In this document: positions 54,072 to 62,881 of the stretch, in pieces
Layout: each line of letters begins with the position of its first letter
Position numbering within the stretch: position 1 is the first letter of the stretch
Assembly: GCF_030285665.1 (NCBI RefSeq)
Contig: NZ_CP127295.1
Coordinates: 7,068,001-7,132,000, forward strand
DNA length: 64,000 nucleotides
Reading direction: 5' to 3'
Source: Amycolatopsis mongoliensis
GTDB taxonomy: Bacteria > Actinomycetota > Actinomycetes > Mycobacteriales > Pseudonocardiaceae
Program-made: the position numbers and the translations under genes
The notes under the pieces: model-generated
Told to the model about the DNA's origin: nothing
What the model saw: the letters and a program-made list of their open reading frames with translations, nothing else
Databases searched by the model: none

Positions 54072-55123
54072 AGACGGCTCTGACGGAGCTCGTCGGCGTC
54101 GAGCACCCGGTCGTGCAGACCGGGATGGGCTGGGTCGCCGGGCCGCGGCTCGTCTCGGCGACGGCCGAAGCGGGCGCGCTCGGCATCCTGGCGTCGGCCA
54201 CCATGACCTACCTCGAACTGGAAGCCGCGATCGAGGAGGTCAAGAAGCGCACGGAGAAACCGTTCGGCGTGAACCTGCGCGCCGATGCGGCCGACGCCGG
54301 CGACCGCGTCGACCTGCTGATCCGCGAGGGCGTCAAGGTGGCGTCGTTCGCGCTCGCGCCGCGCAAGGAGATGATCGCCAAGCTGCGTGACCACGGGATC
54401 GTCGTGATCCCGTCGATCGGCGCCGCGCGCCACGCCGAGAAAGTCGCCGCGTGGGGCGCCGACGCCGTCATCGTCCAGGGCGGCGAAGGCGGCGGGCACA
54501 CCGGGGGAGTGGCGACCACCCTGCTGCTGCCGTCGGTGCTGGACGCCGTCGACATCCCGGTCGTCGCCGCCGGCGGCTTCTTCGACGGACGCGGGCTCGC
54601 CGCGGCCCTCGCGTACGGCGCGGCGGGCGTGGCGATGGGCACCCGGTTCCTGCTGAGCAAGGAGAGCACGGTCCCCGACGACGTCAAGCGCGTCTACCTC
54701 GAGCAGGGTCTCACCGGGACGGTCGTCACCCGGCGGGTCGACGGCCTGCCGCATCGCGTGCTGCGCACCGACCTCGTCGAGAAGCTCGAGCGCACCGGCC
54801 GGCTGCGCGGCCTGGCGCAGGCCGCGAGGAACGCTCTCCGCTTCCGGAATATCACCGGACTGTCCCCGGTTGCGATGGTCAAAGAAGGCCTTGCGATGAA
54901 GCACGGCAACGATCTGACCTGGAGTCAGCTGGTCATGGCGGCCAACACCCCGATGCTGTTGCGGGCGGGGCTGGTCGAGGGCCGGACGGACGCGGGAGTG
55001 CTAGCGTCGGGACAGGTGGTGGGCATGATCCACGACCTGCCCACGGTGGCCGGGATCGTCGAGGGCACAGTGGCCGAGGCAGGTGAGATCCTGCGGCGAC
55101 TCGGCCGGGAAACGGGAGGATGA
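54068..55123 (+). CDS. ipdC: IpdC, nitronate-monooxygenase-family flavoprotein
   Basis: The 351-residue FMN-binding TIM barrel starts with [16 protein letters not shown] and shows [14 protein letters not shown] and [20 protein letters not shown], the FMN phosphate-binding loops of 2-nitropropane-dioxygenase-like enzymes. IpdC (Rv3553) acts in HIP ring degradation on the 5-hydroxy/oxo HIC-CoA intermediate. Position directly after ipdB supports the name. The stop overlaps an ATG of the next gene. Confidence 0.9.
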   Translation: MKTALTELVGVEHPVVQTGMGWVAGPRLVSATAEAGALGILASATMTYLELEAAIEEVKKRTEKPFGVNLRADAADAGDRVDLLIREGVKVASFALAPRKEMIAKLRDHGIVVIPSIGAARHAEKVAAWGADAVIVQGGEGGGHTGGVATTLLLPSVLDAVDIPVVAAGGFFDGRGLAAALAYGAAGVAMGTRFLLSKESTVPDDVKRVYLEQGLTGTVVTRRVDGLPHRVLRTDLVEKLERTGRLRGLAQAARNALRFRNITGLSPVAMVKEGLAMKHGNDLTWSQLVMAANTPMLLRAGLVEGRTDAGVLASGQVVGMIHDLPTVAGIVEGTVAEAGEILRRLGRETGG

Positions 55124-55125
55124 GC

Positions 55126-56130
55126 GTGGCGCTCAAGGTCGGATACAAGGCGTCGGCGGAGCAGTTCGGACCGCGGGACCTGGTCGAGTACGCGGTGCGT
55201 GCCGAAGAGGTCGGCCTCGACTCGGTCTGGGTGTCGGATCACTTCCTGCCGTGGCGGCACGAGGGCGGGCACGCGCCGTGGGCGCTGGCGTGGATGCCGG
55301 CGGTGGCCGAGCGCACGAAGCGGGTGCAGATCGGCACGAGCGTGCTGACCCCGACGTTCCGGTACAACCCGGCGGTGATCGCCCAGGCGTTCGCGACGAT
55401 GTCGCTGCTGTCGAACGGTCGCGTGATCCTCGGCGTGGGGTCCGGCGAGGCGCTGAACGAGATCGCCGTGTCGGGGCGTGAGTGGCCGGAGTTCAAGGAG
55501 CGCTTCGCCCGGCTGCGGGAGTCGGTCAAGCTGATCCGCGAGCTGTGGACCAGCGACAACGTGAACTTCGACGGCGAGTACTACAAGCTGGTCGACGCCC
55601 GCATCTACGACCGGCCGGAGCAGCCGGTGCCGGTGTACATCGCCGCGGGCGGCCCGGTGGTGGCCAAGTACGCCGGCCGGTCCGGTGACGGCTTCATCTG
55701 CACCTCGGGCAAGGGCATGGACCTCTACACCGAGAAGCTGATGCCCGCGGTCAAGGAAGGTGCCGAGGCGGCCGGGAAGACCGTCGACGACGTCGACCGG
55801 ACCATCGAGATCAAGATGTCCTACGACCGCGACCACGAGAAGGCGCTGGAGAACACCCGGTTCTGGGCGCCGCTGTCGCTGTCGGCGGAGCAGAAGCACA
55901 GCGTCACGTCGGCCGACGAGATGGAGCGGCTGGCCGACGAGCTGCCGATCGAGCAGGTCGCCAAGCGCTGGATCGTGGCGTCCGACCCGGACGAGGCCGT
56001 GGCGCAGATCAAGCCGTACCTGGACGCGGGGCTCAACCACCTCGTCTTCCACGGCCCGGGCCACGGCCAGGAGCGGTTCTTGAGCCAGTTCTCCGAGGAC
56101 GTCCTGCCGAAGCTGCGCGCCCTGGGCTGA
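55126..56130 (+). CDS. fgd: F420-dependent glucose-6-phosphate dehydrogenase
   Basis: The 334-residue LLM-family enzyme is very close to mycobacterial FGD1: [81 protein letters not shown] and [14 protein letters not shown]. It reduces F420 with glucose-6-phosphate. GTG at 55126 is preferred, giving MALKVGYK as in FGD1 and placing GGGAGG six bases upstream; ATG at 55120 abuts that site. It is last in the ipd operon, so F420H2 supply is tied to steroid degradation. Confidence 0.92.
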   Translation: MALKVGYKASAEQFGPRDLVEYAVRAEEVGLDSVWVSDHFLPWRHEGGHAPWALAWMPAVAERTKRVQIGTSVLTPTFRYNPAVIAQAFATMSLLSNGRVILGVGSGEALNEIAVSGREWPEFKERFARLRESVKLIRELWTSDNVNFDGEYYKLVDARIYDRPEQPVPVYIAAGGPVVAKYAGRSGDGFICTSGKGMDLYTEKLMPAVKEGAEAAGKTVDDVDRTIEIKMSYDRDHEKALENTRFWAPLSLSAEQKHSVTSADEMERLADELPIEQVAKRWIVASDPDEAVAQIKPYLDAGLNHLVFHGPGHGQERFLSQFSEDVLPKLRALG

Positions 56131-56143
56131 GTCTCGGTGCAAG

Positions 56144-56192
56144 TTGTCGTGAGTGAGAAACAGGGTTCTAACCTGTTTCTCACTCACGACAA
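56144..56192. repeat. Palindromic repeat between convergent fgd and fadA6 genes
   Basis: A 21-bp arm beginning TTGTCGTGAGTGAGAAACAG (56144-56164) pairs perfectly with 56172-56192 around a 7-base loop. The inner 16-bp arms are identical to those of the element inside the polyketide synthase (36797-36842). Here it stands 13 bases after fgd and 15 before the fadA6 stop and can act as a bidirectional terminator. Confidence 0.88.
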
Positions 56193-56207
56193 GCCGCGGC
56201 AGACCAC

Positions 56208-57359
56208 TTACAGGCGTTCGATGATGGTGACGTTGGCGGTGCCGCCGCCTTCGCACATCGTCTGCAGGCCGTAGCGGCCGCCGCGGCGCTCCAGCTCGTG
56301 CAGGAGCGTCGCGAGCAGCTTCGTCCCGGTCGCCCCGATGGGGTGGCCGAGGGCGATGCCGCCGCCGTTGACGTTCACCCGCTCGGGGTCCGCGCCCGTT
56401 TCGTCCAGCCACGCGAGCACCACGCTCGCGAACGCCTCGTTGACCTCGAACAGGTCGATGTCGTCGATCGCGAGCCCGGTCTTGCGGAGCGCGTGCGACG
56501 TCGCCGGGATCGGGCCGGTCAGCATCCACACCGGGTCGGCCGCGCGGACCGACAGGTGGTGGATGCGGGCCCGGGGCGTCAGGCCGTGCTCCTTCACGAA
56601 CGCCTCCGACGCGACGAGGGCCGCGCTCGCGCCGTCGGAGATCTGGCTGGCCACCGCCGCCGTGAGGCGTGATTCCGGAGACAGCGGCTTCAGGCCGCGC
56701 ATCCGCTCCAGCGACGTGTCCCGGCGCGGGCCTTCGTCCTGCCGGAAGCCGTCGACCGGCGCGATCTCGGCGTCGAAGCGTCCTTCGTCGATGGCCGCGA
56801 GCGCCCGCTGATGGCTGCGCAGCGCGTATTCCTCCATCGCGGAGCGGCTGATGTCCCAGTGCTCGGCGATCATGTCGGCGCTGCGGAACTGCGACACCTC
56901 GACACTGCCGTAGCGCTCCTGCCAGCCCTTCGAGCCGGAGAACGGGTCGTCGAAGCCGTATTCGCGCCCGGCCAGCATCGCCGCGCTGATCGGGATGCGG
57001 CTCATGTTCTGCACGCCGCCGGCCAGCACCAGGTCCTGCGTCCCCGATAGCACGGCCTGCGCGGCGAAGTGCACGGCCTGCTGGCTCGACCCGCACTGCC
57101 GGTCGATGGTCACGCCGGGCACGTGGTCCGGGAAGCCTGCCGCTAGCCACGCCGTGCGCGCGATGTTGCCCGACTGCGGGCCCAGGGTGTCCGTGCAGCC
57201 CAGGATGACGTCGTCGACGAGGTCCGGGTCGACGCCCGCGCGCTCGACGACCGCCCGGATGACGTGCGCCCCGAGGTCGGCGGAGTGCCACCCGGACAGC
57301 GCGCCGCCGCGCCGGCCGACCGGGGTGCGGACCGCGTCGAGGAGGAAGGCTTCGGGCAC
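56208..57359 (-). CDS. fadA6: Acetyl-CoA acetyltransferase FadA6 (steroid ring C/D thiolase)
   Basis: The 383-residue thiolase has the acyl-enzyme cysteine in TIDRQCGSSQQAVHFAAQAV, GHPIGATGTKLL with the catalytic histidine, and CEGGGTANVTIIE with the second cysteine. It is the last gene of the fadE30-ipdF-fadA6 operon. In M. tuberculosis FadA6 acts after ring opening in HIP degradation. The GTG at 57359 has AGGAG before it. The stop is followed by a long hairpin shared with the convergent fgd. Confidence 0.9.
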   Translation of the reverse strand: MPEAFLLDAVRTPVGRRGGALSGWHSADLGAHVIRAVVERAGVDPDLVDDVILGCTDTLGPQSGNIARTAWLAAGFPDHVPGVTIDRQCGSSQQAVHFAAQAVLSGTQDLVLAGGVQNMSRIPISAAMLAGREYGFDDPFSGSKGWQERYGSVEVSQFRSADMIAEHWDISRSAMEEYALRSHQRALAAIDEGRFDAEIAPVDGFRQDEGPRRDTSLERMRGLKPLSPESRLTAAVASQISDGASAALVASEAFVKEHGLTPRARIHHLSVRAADPVWMLTGPIPATSHALRKTGLAIDDIDLFEVNEAFASVVLAWLDETGADPERVNVNGGGIALGHPIGATGTKLLATLLHELERRGGRYGLQTMCEGGGTANVTIIERL

Positions 57360-57367
57360 GGGAGCTC

Positions 57368-58153
57368 CTAGGGGTGCTGGCTGCTGACGGAGACGACTTC
57401 GCCGGTGAGGTAGCTCGCGTAGTCGCTGGCGAGGAAGACCATGACGTTGGCGACCTCCCACGGTTCGGCGGCGCGGCCGAACGCCTCCCGCTTCGTGAGG
57501 TCTTCGAGGAGTTCGTCGCTGGTCACCTTGGCGAGGAAGGGATGCATGGCCAGGCTCGGCGCGACGGCGTTGATCCGGACGCCGTGCTCGGCGGCGTCGA
57601 GGGCCGAACACCGCGTCAGCGCCATCACCCCGGCTTTCGCGGCGGCGTAGTGCGCCTGCCCGGCTTGGGCGCGCCAGCCGATCACCGACGCGTTGTTGAC
57701 GATCGCCCCGCCGCCGCCCTGGGCGACGAACTGCCGCAACGCCGCGCGCGTGCACCGGAACGTCCCGGTGAGCGTGATGTCGAGAACGCGGGACCACTCG
57801 TCGTCGGCCATGTCCAGCACGGACTTCGTGCCGCCCAGCCCGGCGTTGTTCACCATGACGTCGATCTGTCCGAAGTGGTCCACCGCGCCATCGATCAGTG
57901 CCTGGACCTGGTCCTCGGCCGTGACGTCGCAGGGAATCGCGTGCACCTTGCCGAGCGAAGCCAGCTCGGCCGCCTTTTCGCCGAGCCGCCGTTCGTGCCA
58001 GTCGGAGATGACGACGCTGGCGCCCTCTTCCAGGCACCGGCGGGCCACGGCCGAGCCGATGCCGGTGCCGGCCGCGGCGGTGACCACGACGACCTTGCCG
58101 GCCAGCAGCTCGTGGCCGGGTACGTTTTTCAAAGACACTGTCTGCGGGATCAC
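57368..58153 (-). CDS. ipdF: IpdF-like short-chain dehydrogenase (5-hydroxy HIP-CoA dehydrogenase)
   Basis: The 261-residue SDR has VVVTAAAGTGIGSAVARRC as cofactor loop, VNNAGLGGTKSV, and S/Y/K in NNASVIGW and YAAAKAGVM. Length and place next to fadE30 match Rv3559c (IpdF), which oxidises the 5-hydroxyl of the HIP-CoA intermediate. GTG at 58153 overlaps the fadE30 stop by four bases. The first glycine of the usual TGxxxGIG loop is replaced (TAAAGTGIG), a mild deviation seen in some close homologues. Confidence 0.85.
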   Translation of the reverse strand: MIPQTVSLKNVPGHELLAGKVVVVTAAAGTGIGSAVARRCLEEGASVVISDWHERRLGEKAAELASLGKVHAIPCDVTAEDQVQALIDGAVDHFGQIDVMVNNAGLGGTKSVLDMADDEWSRVLDITLTGTFRCTRAALRQFVAQGGGGAIVNNASVIGWRAQAGQAHYAAAKAGVMALTRCSALDAAEHGVRINAVAPSLAMHPFLAKVTSDELLEDLTKREAFGRAAEPWEVANVMVFLASDYASYLTGEVVSVSSQHP

Positions 58154-59295
58154 GGGCGTGCCTCCCTCGGCAGGCCGAGCACGCGCTCGGCGATGATGTT
58201 CCGCTCGATCTCGTCCGAACCGCCGTAGATCGTGTCCGCGCGGGTGAACAGGTAGAGCCGCTGGGCATCGTCCAGCTCGGCACCGGCGGCGACCAGCGAA
58301 CGCGCCCCGCGGGCCCGCATCGCCAGCTCACCGAGCCCGCGGTGCCACTGCGCCCACAGCAGCTTCCCGACGGCGACCTCCGGCCCGGCCGGGCGTCCGA
58401 GGGTCCGCAACGCGTGCGCGCGCAGGACCCGCAGGCCGATCCGGGCGCGCGCGAGGTCCGTGCGCAGCAGCGGGTCGTCGTAGGTGCCGGTCCGCTTCGC
58501 GTCGGCGACGATGTCGTCGAGCTCGCGGCGGAAGCCGATCTGCTGGCCGAGCGTGGAGACGCCGCGTTCGAAGCCGAGGGTGGCCATGGCGATCTTCCAG
58601 CCGTCGCCGGGTTCGCCGACGACCATCCCGGCGGACGTGCGGGCGTCGTCGAAGAAGACTTCGTTGAACTCGGACGTGCCGGTCAGCTGCTGGATCGGCC
58701 GCACGGTGACGCCCTCCTGGCGCAGCGGCACCAGCAGGTAGGACAGGCCGTGGTGGCGTTGCGACCCCGGTTCGGTGCGGGCCACGACGAAGCACCAGTC
58801 GGCCACGTGCGCCAGCGACGTCCAGATCTTCTGGCCGTTGACCACCCAGTCGCCGTCGCGCCGGACGGCCGACGTCGAGACGGCAGCCAGGTCGGACCCG
58901 GCACCGGGCTCGGAGTAGCCCTGGCACCACAGCTCTTCGACGGCGACGATCTTCGGCAGGAACCGCTTCCGCTGCTCGGGCGTGCCGAACGCGATGAGCG
59001 TCGGGCCGAGCAGCTGCTCGCCGATGTGGTTGACGCGCGCGGGCGCCCCCGAAGCCGCGTACTCCTCGTGGAAGGCGACCTGCTCGTCGAGGGACAGGCC
59101 GCGGCCGCCGTGCTCGACCGGCCAGCCGACGCAGGTCCAGCCCGCCGCGGCGAGGTGGCGCTCCCAGGCCAGCCGCAGGTCGAACGCCTCGTGCTCGCGT
59201 CCCGGGCCACCGAGGCCCCGCAGCTCGGCGAACTCGCCGGTCAGGTTGTCCGCGAGCCAGCCCGCGACCTCGCGGCGGAATCGCGTCGGTTCCAC
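58150..59295 (-). CDS. fadE30: Acyl-CoA dehydrogenase FadE30
   Basis: The 381-residue ACAD has CQGYSEPGAGSDLAAVSTSA (FAD-binding segment), GQKIWTSLAHVADW, a GERGVST-like FERGVSTLGQQ segment and the C-terminal DTIYGGSDEIERNIIAERVLG. In M. tuberculosis FadE30 dehydrogenates the propionyl side chain of HIP-CoA. It heads the minus-strand operon and faces fadD3 across a shared operator. GTG at 59295 follows GGAGG. Confidence 0.9.
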   Translation of the reverse strand: MEPTRFRREVAGWLADNLTGEFAELRGLGGPGREHEAFDLRLAWERHLAAAGWTCVGWPVEHGGRGLSLDEQVAFHEEYAASGAPARVNHIGEQLLGPTLIAFGTPEQRKRFLPKIVAVEELWCQGYSEPGAGSDLAAVSTSAVRRDGDWVVNGQKIWTSLAHVADWCFVVARTEPGSQRHHGLSYLLVPLRQEGVTVRPIQQLTGTSEFNEVFFDDARTSAGMVVGEPGDGWKIAMATLGFERGVSTLGQQIGFRRELDDIVADAKRTGTYDDPLLRTDLARARIGLRVLRAHALRTLGRPAGPEVAVGKLLWAQWHRGLGELAMRARGARSLVAAGAELDDAQRLYLFTRADTIYGGSDEIERNIIAERVLGLPREARP

Positions 59296-59329
59296 GCTCG
59301 CCTCCTTGCTGCCGGGCCGGTCCGGACCT

Positions 59330-59355
59330 AGGGTAATGAGAACACGTTCTAGTTT
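59330..59355. promoter_or_regulatory. KstR-type operator in the fadE30/fadD3 divergent promoter
   Basis: GAGAACACGTTCTA (59338-59351) matches TNNAACNNGTTNNA except for the first base. TAGTTT (59350-59355) is a -10 toward fadD3, and the complement of AGGGTA (59330-59335), TACCCT, is a -10 toward fadE30. One site can therefore control both operons. The block CGTTCTAGTTT nearly repeats that at 50092-50101. Confidence 0.65.
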
Positions 59356-59376
59356 GTCGGTCCAGAGGAGGGTGTG

Positions 59377-60909
59377 GTGGGACAGACCACGATCCCGGCC
59401 GTCGTCCGCGATGCCGCCGCGAAGTTCGGTTCGGCGGAGGCACTGGTCGACGGCGCGCTCCGGCTCGGTTTCGACGATCTTCTGGAACGTGTTCAGTCGG
59501 TCGCGCGGGCGTTCGCCGCGAGCGGTGTCCAGCCCGGCGACCGGGTCGCCATCACCCTCCCGAACACCCACCACTGGGTGCTCACGGCGCTGGGCGCGCT
59601 CTACGCGGGCGCGACCCTGGTGCCGGTCAACACCCGGTTCACCGCCGCCGAGACCGTCGACCTGCTGGTCCGCAGCCGGGCGAAGGCCCTGGTCGTGGCG
59701 GCGGACTTCCTCGGCACCGACCGGCACGCCGCGATCGTCGCGACCGGCGCGGACCTGCCCGACCTCGGCACGGTCGTCCGGGTCGCCCTGGAGCAACCGC
59801 CCCGGCCGGTCGGGGACGCGCTCGGCTGGGACGAGTTCCTCGCGCTGGCGGACGGCGTGCCGGTGGCCGACGTCGAGGCGCGCGCGGACGCGGTCCGGCC
59901 GGACGACGTGAGCGACATCCTCTTCACCTCGGGCACGACCGGCCGCTCGAAGGGCGTGCTGTCGGCGCACCGCCAGGTCGTCGGTGTCGCCGCCGCCTGG
60001 GCGGACTGCGGCCGGGTCACCGCCGACGACCGGTACCTGGTGATCAACCCGTTCTTCCACAGCTTCGGCTACAAGGCCGGGATCGTCGTGGGCCTGCTGA
60101 CCGGCGCGACGATCGTCCCGCAGGCCGTGTTCGACGTGCGCGCCGCGCTCGACCTGATCGACCGGGAGCGGATCTCGGTGCTGCCGGGCGCGCCCACGAT
60201 CTTCCAGTCCCTGCTGCACGAGCCCGAACGCGGCGACCTGTCCTCGCTGCGGCTCGCGGTCACCGGCGCCGCCGACGTCCCGGCGTCGCTCGTCCGGCGA
60301 ATGCGGTCCGAGCTGGGCTTCGACATCGTCCTGACGGCGTACGGCCTCACCGAGGCCGTCGTGGTGACCATGTGCCGCCCGGGTGACGACGCGGAGCTCG
60401 TCGCGAAGACGTCCGGCCGCGCGACCGCCGGGTTCGAGGTCGCGATCCAGGGCTCGCCCGGCGAGGTGGTGGTCCGCGGGCCGAACGTGATGCTCGGCTA
60501 CCTCGACGACCCCGAGGCCACCGCGAAGGCCGTCGACGAGCAGGGCTGGCTGCACACCGGCGACGTCGGCGAGCTCGACGAGGAAGGCAACCTCACGCTC
60601 ACCGGCCGGCTCAAGGACATGTACATCTGCGGCGGCTTCAACGTCTACCCGGCCGAGGTCGAGCACGCCCTGACCGAGCTGGCCGGCGTCCGCGACGCCG
60701 CCGTGATCGGCGTGCCGGACGAGCGGCTCGGCGAGGTCGGCAAGGCCTTCGTCGTCGGCGCCGGCCTGACCGAAGACGCCGTGCTCGCGTTCTGCCGCGA
60801 GCGCCTCGCCAACTACAAGACCCCGCGGTCGGTCGCGTTCCTGGACGCGCTGCCCCGCAACGCTTCCGGCAAGGTGCTGAAGCGGCTGCTCAGTGAGGAA
60901 ACGCAATGA
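59377..60909 (+). CDS. fadD3: HIP-CoA synthetase FadD3
   Basis: The 510-residue ANL enzyme has DILFTSGTTGRSKGVLSAH, PFFHSFGYKAGIVV, TAYGLTEAVVV, GWLHTGDVGELDEEGNLTL and PRNASGKVLKRL. FadD3 attaches CoA to HIP, the first step in degrading rings C and D. Place and divergence from fadE30 match Rv3561. GTG at 59377 is preferred because AGAGGAGG ends five bases before it; GTG at 59374 is closer than usual. The stop overlaps the next ATG. Confidence 0.9.
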   Translation: MGQTTIPAVVRDAAAKFGSAEALVDGALRLGFDDLLERVQSVARAFAASGVQPGDRVAITLPNTHHWVLTALGALYAGATLVPVNTRFTAAETVDLLVRSRAKALVVAADFLGTDRHAAIVATGADLPDLGTVVRVALEQPPRPVGDALGWDEFLALADGVPVADVEARADAVRPDDVSDILFTSGTTGRSKGVLSAHRQVVGVAAAWADCGRVTADDRYLVINPFFHSFGYKAGIVVGLLTGATIVPQAVFDVRAALDLIDRERISVLPGAPTIFQSLLHEPERGDLSSLRLAVTGAADVPASLVRRMRSELGFDIVLTAYGLTEAVVVTMCRPGDDAELVAKTSGRATAGFEVAIQGSPGEVVVRGPNVMLGYLDDPEATAKAVDEQGWLHTGDVGELDEEGNLTLTGRLKDMYICGGFNVYPAEVEHALTELAGVRDAAVIGVPDERLGEVGKAFVVGAGLTEDAVLAFCRERLANYKTPRSVAFLDALPRNASGKVLKRLLSEETQ

Positions 60910-61751
60910 GTGAAGACGTCGTCCGCTACGAGCGCCGCGGGCCGGTCGCCGTGGTCACCATGAACCGGCCCGACTACCGCAACGCCCAGAACTCGGCGAT
61001 GACCTACGCCCTCGACGACGCCTTCGCCCGCGCGGTGAACGACGCCGAGGTCAAGGTGATCGTGCTGGCGGGGGAGGGCAAGCACTTCTCCGCCGGGCAC
61101 GACATCGGCACCCCGGGCCGGGACGTGGACCAGTCGTTCGACCGCCGCGCGGTGCTGTGGTGGGACCACACCGACCGCGCCGGCGGCGACCAGCGCTTCG
61201 CCCGCGAGTCCGAGGTCTACCTGGGCATGTGCCGGCGCTGGCGGGAGATCCCGAAGCCGATGATCGCGAGCGTGCAGGGCGCCTGCATCGCGGGCGGGCT
61301 GATGCTGGCCTGGGTGTGCGACCTGATCGTGGCGGCCGACGACGCGTTCTTCGCCGACCCGGTGGTGCGCATGGGCATCCCGGGCGTCGAGTACTTCGCG
61401 CACCCGTGGGTGCTGGGCCCGCGAGCCGCGAAGGAGGTCCTGTTCACCGGCGAGCGCTTCACCGTCCAGCAGGCCAAGGAATGGGGGATGATCACCCGGA
61501 TCGTCCCCCGCGCGGAGCTGGAACAGCGCACGCTGGAGCTGGCGGAGAAGATCGGTGCGATGCCGCAGTTCGGCCTCGCGCTGGCGAAGAAGGCCGTCAA
61601 CCAGGCCGAAGACCTGATGGGCCTGCGGTCCGGGATGGACTCCGTGTTCGGGCTGCATCATCTCGCGCACGCCCACAACGCAGAGACGTCGGAAGACTCG
61701 CTCGGCGGGCAGTCCGCGCGGTCCATGCGCGACGCGAACAAGGGGGCTTGA
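60906..61751 (+). CDS. Enoyl-CoA hydratase/isomerase
   Basis: The 281-residue crotonase has VTMNRPDYRNAQN, HFSAGHDIGTPG and VQGACIAGGLMLAWVCDLIVA as the CoA-binding and oxyanion segments. A long insertion after the first oxyanion segment (residues 75-100, rich in charged residues) is notable. It is coupled to fadD3 (ATGA) and to fadE31 (TGATG). As I recall, the M. tuberculosis block runs fadD3-fadE31-fadE32 without a hydratase between, so this is an added gene. Hydration of an enoyl-CoA in the HIP pathway is inferred. Confidence 0.86.
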   Translation: MSEDVVRYERRGPVAVVTMNRPDYRNAQNSAMTYALDDAFARAVNDAEVKVIVLAGEGKHFSAGHDIGTPGRDVDQSFDRRAVLWWDHTDRAGGDQRFARESEVYLGMCRRWREIPKPMIASVQGACIAGGLMLAWVCDLIVAADDAFFADPVVRMGIPGVEYFAHPWVLGPRAAKEVLFTGERFTVQQAKEWGMITRIVPRAELEQRTLELAEKIGAMPQFGLALAKKAVNQAEDLMGLRSGMDSVFGLHHLAHAHNAETSEDSLGGQSARSMRDANKGA

Positions 61752-62881
61752 TGGACCTCGACATCGACGAGGCGTCCGCGGCCTTCCGCGACGAAGCGCG
61801 CGCGTGGCTGCGTGAGCACGTCCGGGCGTTGCCGTCGATGGACACGGCCGAAGGCTTCGCGGCGCACCGCGAGTGGGAAGCCGAACTCGCCGAAGCGCGG
61901 TGGTCAGTCGTGTCGTGGCCGCGCGAGTACCACGGCCGGGACGCGTCGATGCTGCAGTGGCTGCTGTTCGAGGAGGAGTACTACGCGTCCGGCGCGCCGG
62001 GCCGGGTGGGCCAGAACGGGATCTTCATGCTGGGCCCGACACTGTTCGCGCACGGCACGCCGGAGCAGCGGGACCGGATCCTGCCCGCGATGGCCCGCGG
62101 CGACGAAGTGTGGGCGCAGGCGTGGTCGGAACCCGAAGCGGGCAGCGACATCGCGGCGTTGCGCAGCACGGCCGTGCGCACCGACGGCGGCTGGCTGCTT
62201 TCGGGGCAGAAGACGTGGAGTTCGCGAGCGGCCTTCGCGGATCGCGCGTTCGGGCTGTTCCGCACCGACCCCTCGGCACAGCGCCATCACGGGCTGACGT
62301 ACTTCATGGCCGACCTGCGCGCCGACGGCGTGACGGTCCGGCCGATCCCGCAGCTGGACGGCGAGCCCGGGTTCGCGGAGATCTTCTTCGACGCCGTGTT
62401 CGTGCCCGACGAGGACGTGATCGGGGAGGTGGGGCAGGGCTGGCGGGTCGCGATGACGACCGCCAACAACGAACGCGGCCTGTCCCTGCGCAGCCCGGGC
62501 CGGTTCCTCGCCGCGGCCGACCGGCTCGTCGACCTCTGGCGCTCGCAGGACTCGCCACCATCCACACAGGACCGGGTCGCCGACGCCTGGATCGGCGCCC
62601 GCGCCTACCAGCTCTACACGTTCGGCACGGTGAGCCGGCTCGCCGACGGTGGCGAGCTGGGCCCGGAGTCCAGCGTGAACAAGCTGTTCTGGTCGCACCT
62701 GGACGTCGAGCTGCACGAGACGGCCCTGGACGTGCTCGGCCCGGCCGCGGAGACCGCCCGGGACTGGGTGGACGGCTACTTGTTCTCCCTCGCCGGACCC
62801 ATCTACGGCGGCACCGACCAGATCCAGCGCAACACGATCGCGGAACGGCTGCTGAAACTGCCGCGGGAGGCGCGCCGATGA
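61751..62881 (+). CDS. fadE31: Acyl-CoA dehydrogenase FadE31
   Basis: The 376-residue ACAD has AWSEPEAGSDIAALRSTAVR, GQKTWSSRAAFADRAFGLFR and the C-terminal GPIYGGTDQIQRNTIAERLLK. In M. tuberculosis FadE31 pairs with FadE32 or FadE33 in heterotetrameric dehydrogenases of HIP breakdown. Adjacent fadE32 overlaps it by four bases (ATGA), as expected for subunits made together. Confidence 0.88.
   Translation: MDLDIDEASAAFRDEARAWLREHVRALPSMDTAEGFAAHREWEAELAEARWSVVSWPREYHGRDASMLQWLLFEEEYYASGAPGRVGQNGIFMLGPTLFAHGTPEQRDRILPAMARGDEVWAQAWSEPEAGSDIAALRSTAVRTDGGWLLSGQKTWSSRAAFADRAFGLFRTDPSAQRHHGLTYFMADLRADGVTVRPIPQLDGEPGFAEIFFDAVFVPDEDVIGEVGQGWRVAMTTANNERGLSLRSPGRFLAAADRLVDLWRSQDSPPSTQDRVADAWIGARAYQLYTFGTVSRLADGGELGPESSVNKLFWSHLDVELHETALDVLGPAAETARDWVDGYLFSLAGPIYGGTDQIQRNTIAERLLKLPREARR

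Noticed and set aside
52240..56120. tRNA or other structured RNA genes in the dense steroid operon
   Set aside because: No cloverleaf-like pattern or gap long enough was seen; all intervals are coding overlaps of a few bases.
50084..59355. KstR2-type CAAG-N2-CTTG palindromes at the steroid promoters
   Set aside because: Neither promoter interval contains this motif; only GAAC-N2-GTTC dyads were found.
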